From Fistularia commersonii (Eukaryota > Chordata > Actinopteri > Syngnathiformes > Fistulariidae): 64,000 nucleotides of DNA. The notes below the pieces were generated by a model, which did not search any database, had not been told where the DNA came from, and saw nothing but the letters and a program-made list of their open reading frames with translations. This document shows positions 62,951 to 64,000 of this stretch, in pieces (within the stretch, counting starts at the first letter, position 1; each line of letters opens with the position of its first letter). The position numbers and the translations under genes are program-made. The stretch covers positions 7,470,501 through 7,534,500 of the forward strand of contig JBBMNZ010000035.1 in NCBI GenBank assembly GCA_037954325.1, given 5' to 3'.

Positions 62951-63421
62951 TTAGGGGTCGCCACAGTGAATAAACTTTCTCCATCTAACTCTATTGTCTG
63001 TATCCTCCTCTCTCACACCAACTACCTTCATATCGTCTCTCACTATGTCCATAAATCTTCTCTTTGGTCTTCCTCGACACCTCCTGCCTGGCAGCTCCAA
63101 TTCCAGCATCTGTCTACCAATATACTCACTATCCCTCCTCTGTACATGACCAAACCATCTCAGTCTGGCTTCTCTGAACTTCTCTCTAAAACATCTAACA
63201 TGTGCTGTTCCTCTGATGGACTCATTCCTGATCCTATCCATCCTGGTCACTCCCAAAGAGAACCTCAACATCTTCATCTCTGCGACCTCTAGCTGTGCCT
63301 CCTGTCTTTTGGTCATTGGAACTGTTTCTAGGCCATACAGCATCACTGGTCTCACCACCGTCTTGTACACCTTTCCTTTCATTCTGCCTGAAAGTCTTCT
63401 ATCACATAGTACCACTGACAC
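62951..63421 (-). pseudogene. RTE reverse transcriptase C-terminal part, copy 3
   Basis: An open stretch of about 156 codons covering the region after the polymerase palm. It includes CDRRLSGRMKGKVYKTVVRP, AEMKMLRFSLGVTRMDRIRN, GTAHVRCFREKFREARLRWF, GHVQRRDSEYIGRQMLELEL and PKRRFMDIVRDDMKVVGVRE, and ends shortly after HCGDP. This order is the standard C-terminus of RTE elements. It is the least damaged coding stretch among the three copies. Confidence 0.85.
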
Positions 63422-63429
63422 TTTTCTCC

Positions 63430-64000
63430 ACCCATTCCAACCTGCTTGAACCTGTCAATTCACCTCTTTTCCACACTCTGTTGCTCTGGACTGTTGACCC
63501 CAAGTACCTGAAGTCCTCCAACTTTTTCCTGTAGCCTCACCGTTCCACCCAACTTCCTCTCATTCATACTCATATATTCTGTCTTGCTGTGACTAACTTT
63601 CATTCCTCTCCTTTACAGCGCATACCTCTCTAGATTTTCCTCTACCTGTTTTCTGATGTTACTACAGATACCAACGTGATCTGCATGGTGGTCCATGGAG
63701 ATTTCTTTCAAACCTCATCTGTCAGCCTGTCCATCACCACTGCAAACAAGAGGGGGCTCAGAGCTGATCCCTGATGGAGTCCCACCTCCACCTTGAACTT
63801 CCCTGCTACACCCACAGCACACCGCACCACTGTCTCATAGCTAGCATACATGTCCTGCACCAGTCTAACATACTTCTCTGCCACTCCAGATTTCCTCATA
63901 CAATACCAGAGCTCCTCTCTTGGCACCCTGTCATATGCTTTTTCTCGGTTGACAAAAACACAATGCAGCTCCCTCGGGCCTTCTCTTTGCTTCTTTGTTA
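63430..64000 (-). pseudogene. RTE reverse transcriptase palm, copy 3 (partial)
   Basis: Readable blocks are EELWYCMRKSGVAEKYVRLV, MYASYETVVRCAVGVAGKFK and GLHQGSALSPLLFAVVMDRL (motif B). The FADD motif C region (about 63660-63700) is degraded and shifted. The frame toward motif A (EKAYDRVPREEL-type, about 63910-63950) reaches the window end. Confidence 0.8.

Larger units (their letters stand above)
62935..64000 (-). mobile_element. RTE-clade LINE, copy 3, cut by the window edge
   Basis: The 3' end has the inverse of AGGGGTCGCCACAGTGAATA. The element continues to the right edge in the reverse transcriptase region. It keeps the C-terminal part that copy 1 has lost. At least two frame changes lie between 63430 and 63700. 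Confidence 0.87.

Overview
The window looks like a stretch of vertebrate, most likely teleost (ray-finned fish), nuclear genome. The reasons are a split vertebrate gene (a Mastermind-like exon with a clean splice donor), very sparse coding content, many long (CA)n/(GA)n microsatellites, and a typical fish repeat set: RTE-clade LINEs, tRNA-derived SINEs of two kinds, a short Tc1-type inverted-repeat element and an R2/R4-like LINE fragment. No bacterial or viral gene organisation is present, and nearly all open frames are chance frames or lie in simple repeats.

The one confidently identified host gene is on the minus strand in the middle. Bases 36581 down to 36213 are the coding part of exon 1 of a Mastermind-like transcriptional coactivator, best matching MAML3 (maml3). 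It encodes 123 residues including the Notch/CSL-binding N-terminal helix and ends at a GTAAGG donor. It sits in a CpG-rich, GC-rich promoter/5' UTR block (about 35.98-37.76 kb) with CGG/GCC-type triplet runs. Because maml3 is transcribed leftward and the large exon 2 is not in the window, bases 1-36212 are inferred to be intron 1, continuing beyond the left edge. Bases right of about 37.8 kb are upstream/intergenic.

Left part (1-36 kb, inferred intron): microsatellites, a 457-bp foldback element (15991-16447), two LINE 3' tail-like pieces (16.8 and 19.4-19.6 kb), SINE copies (21.4, 24.5-24.8, 28.1 and perhaps 30.0 kb), a 119-bp Tc1-like MITE (26607-26725) directly beside a decayed R2/R4-like LINE fragment (26.74-27.35 kb), and several unique blocks with clustered transcription-factor-like motifs that are enhancer candidates.

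Right part (38-64 kb): two tRNA-SINEs of one family (39.3 and 42.2 kb), two of another (44.3 and 60.8 kb), and three copies of one RTE-clade LINE family. Copy 1 is nearly full length (46.44-49.39 kb, minus), copy 2 is 5'-truncated and heavily decayed (50.82-52.86 kb, plus), and copy 3 runs off the right edge (62.94-64.00 kb, minus). All three carry frameshifts, stops or deletions. A GC-rich unique block at 57.64-58.39 kb includes a short segment that looks coding in three frames and could not be assigned.

I found no convincing novel multi-gene system. The items most worth checking are the foldback element, the unassigned exon-like segment at 58.2-58.4 kb, the CRE-plus-TATA arrangement at 29.47-29.56 kb as a possible internal promoter, and the MITE/R2-fragment junction.
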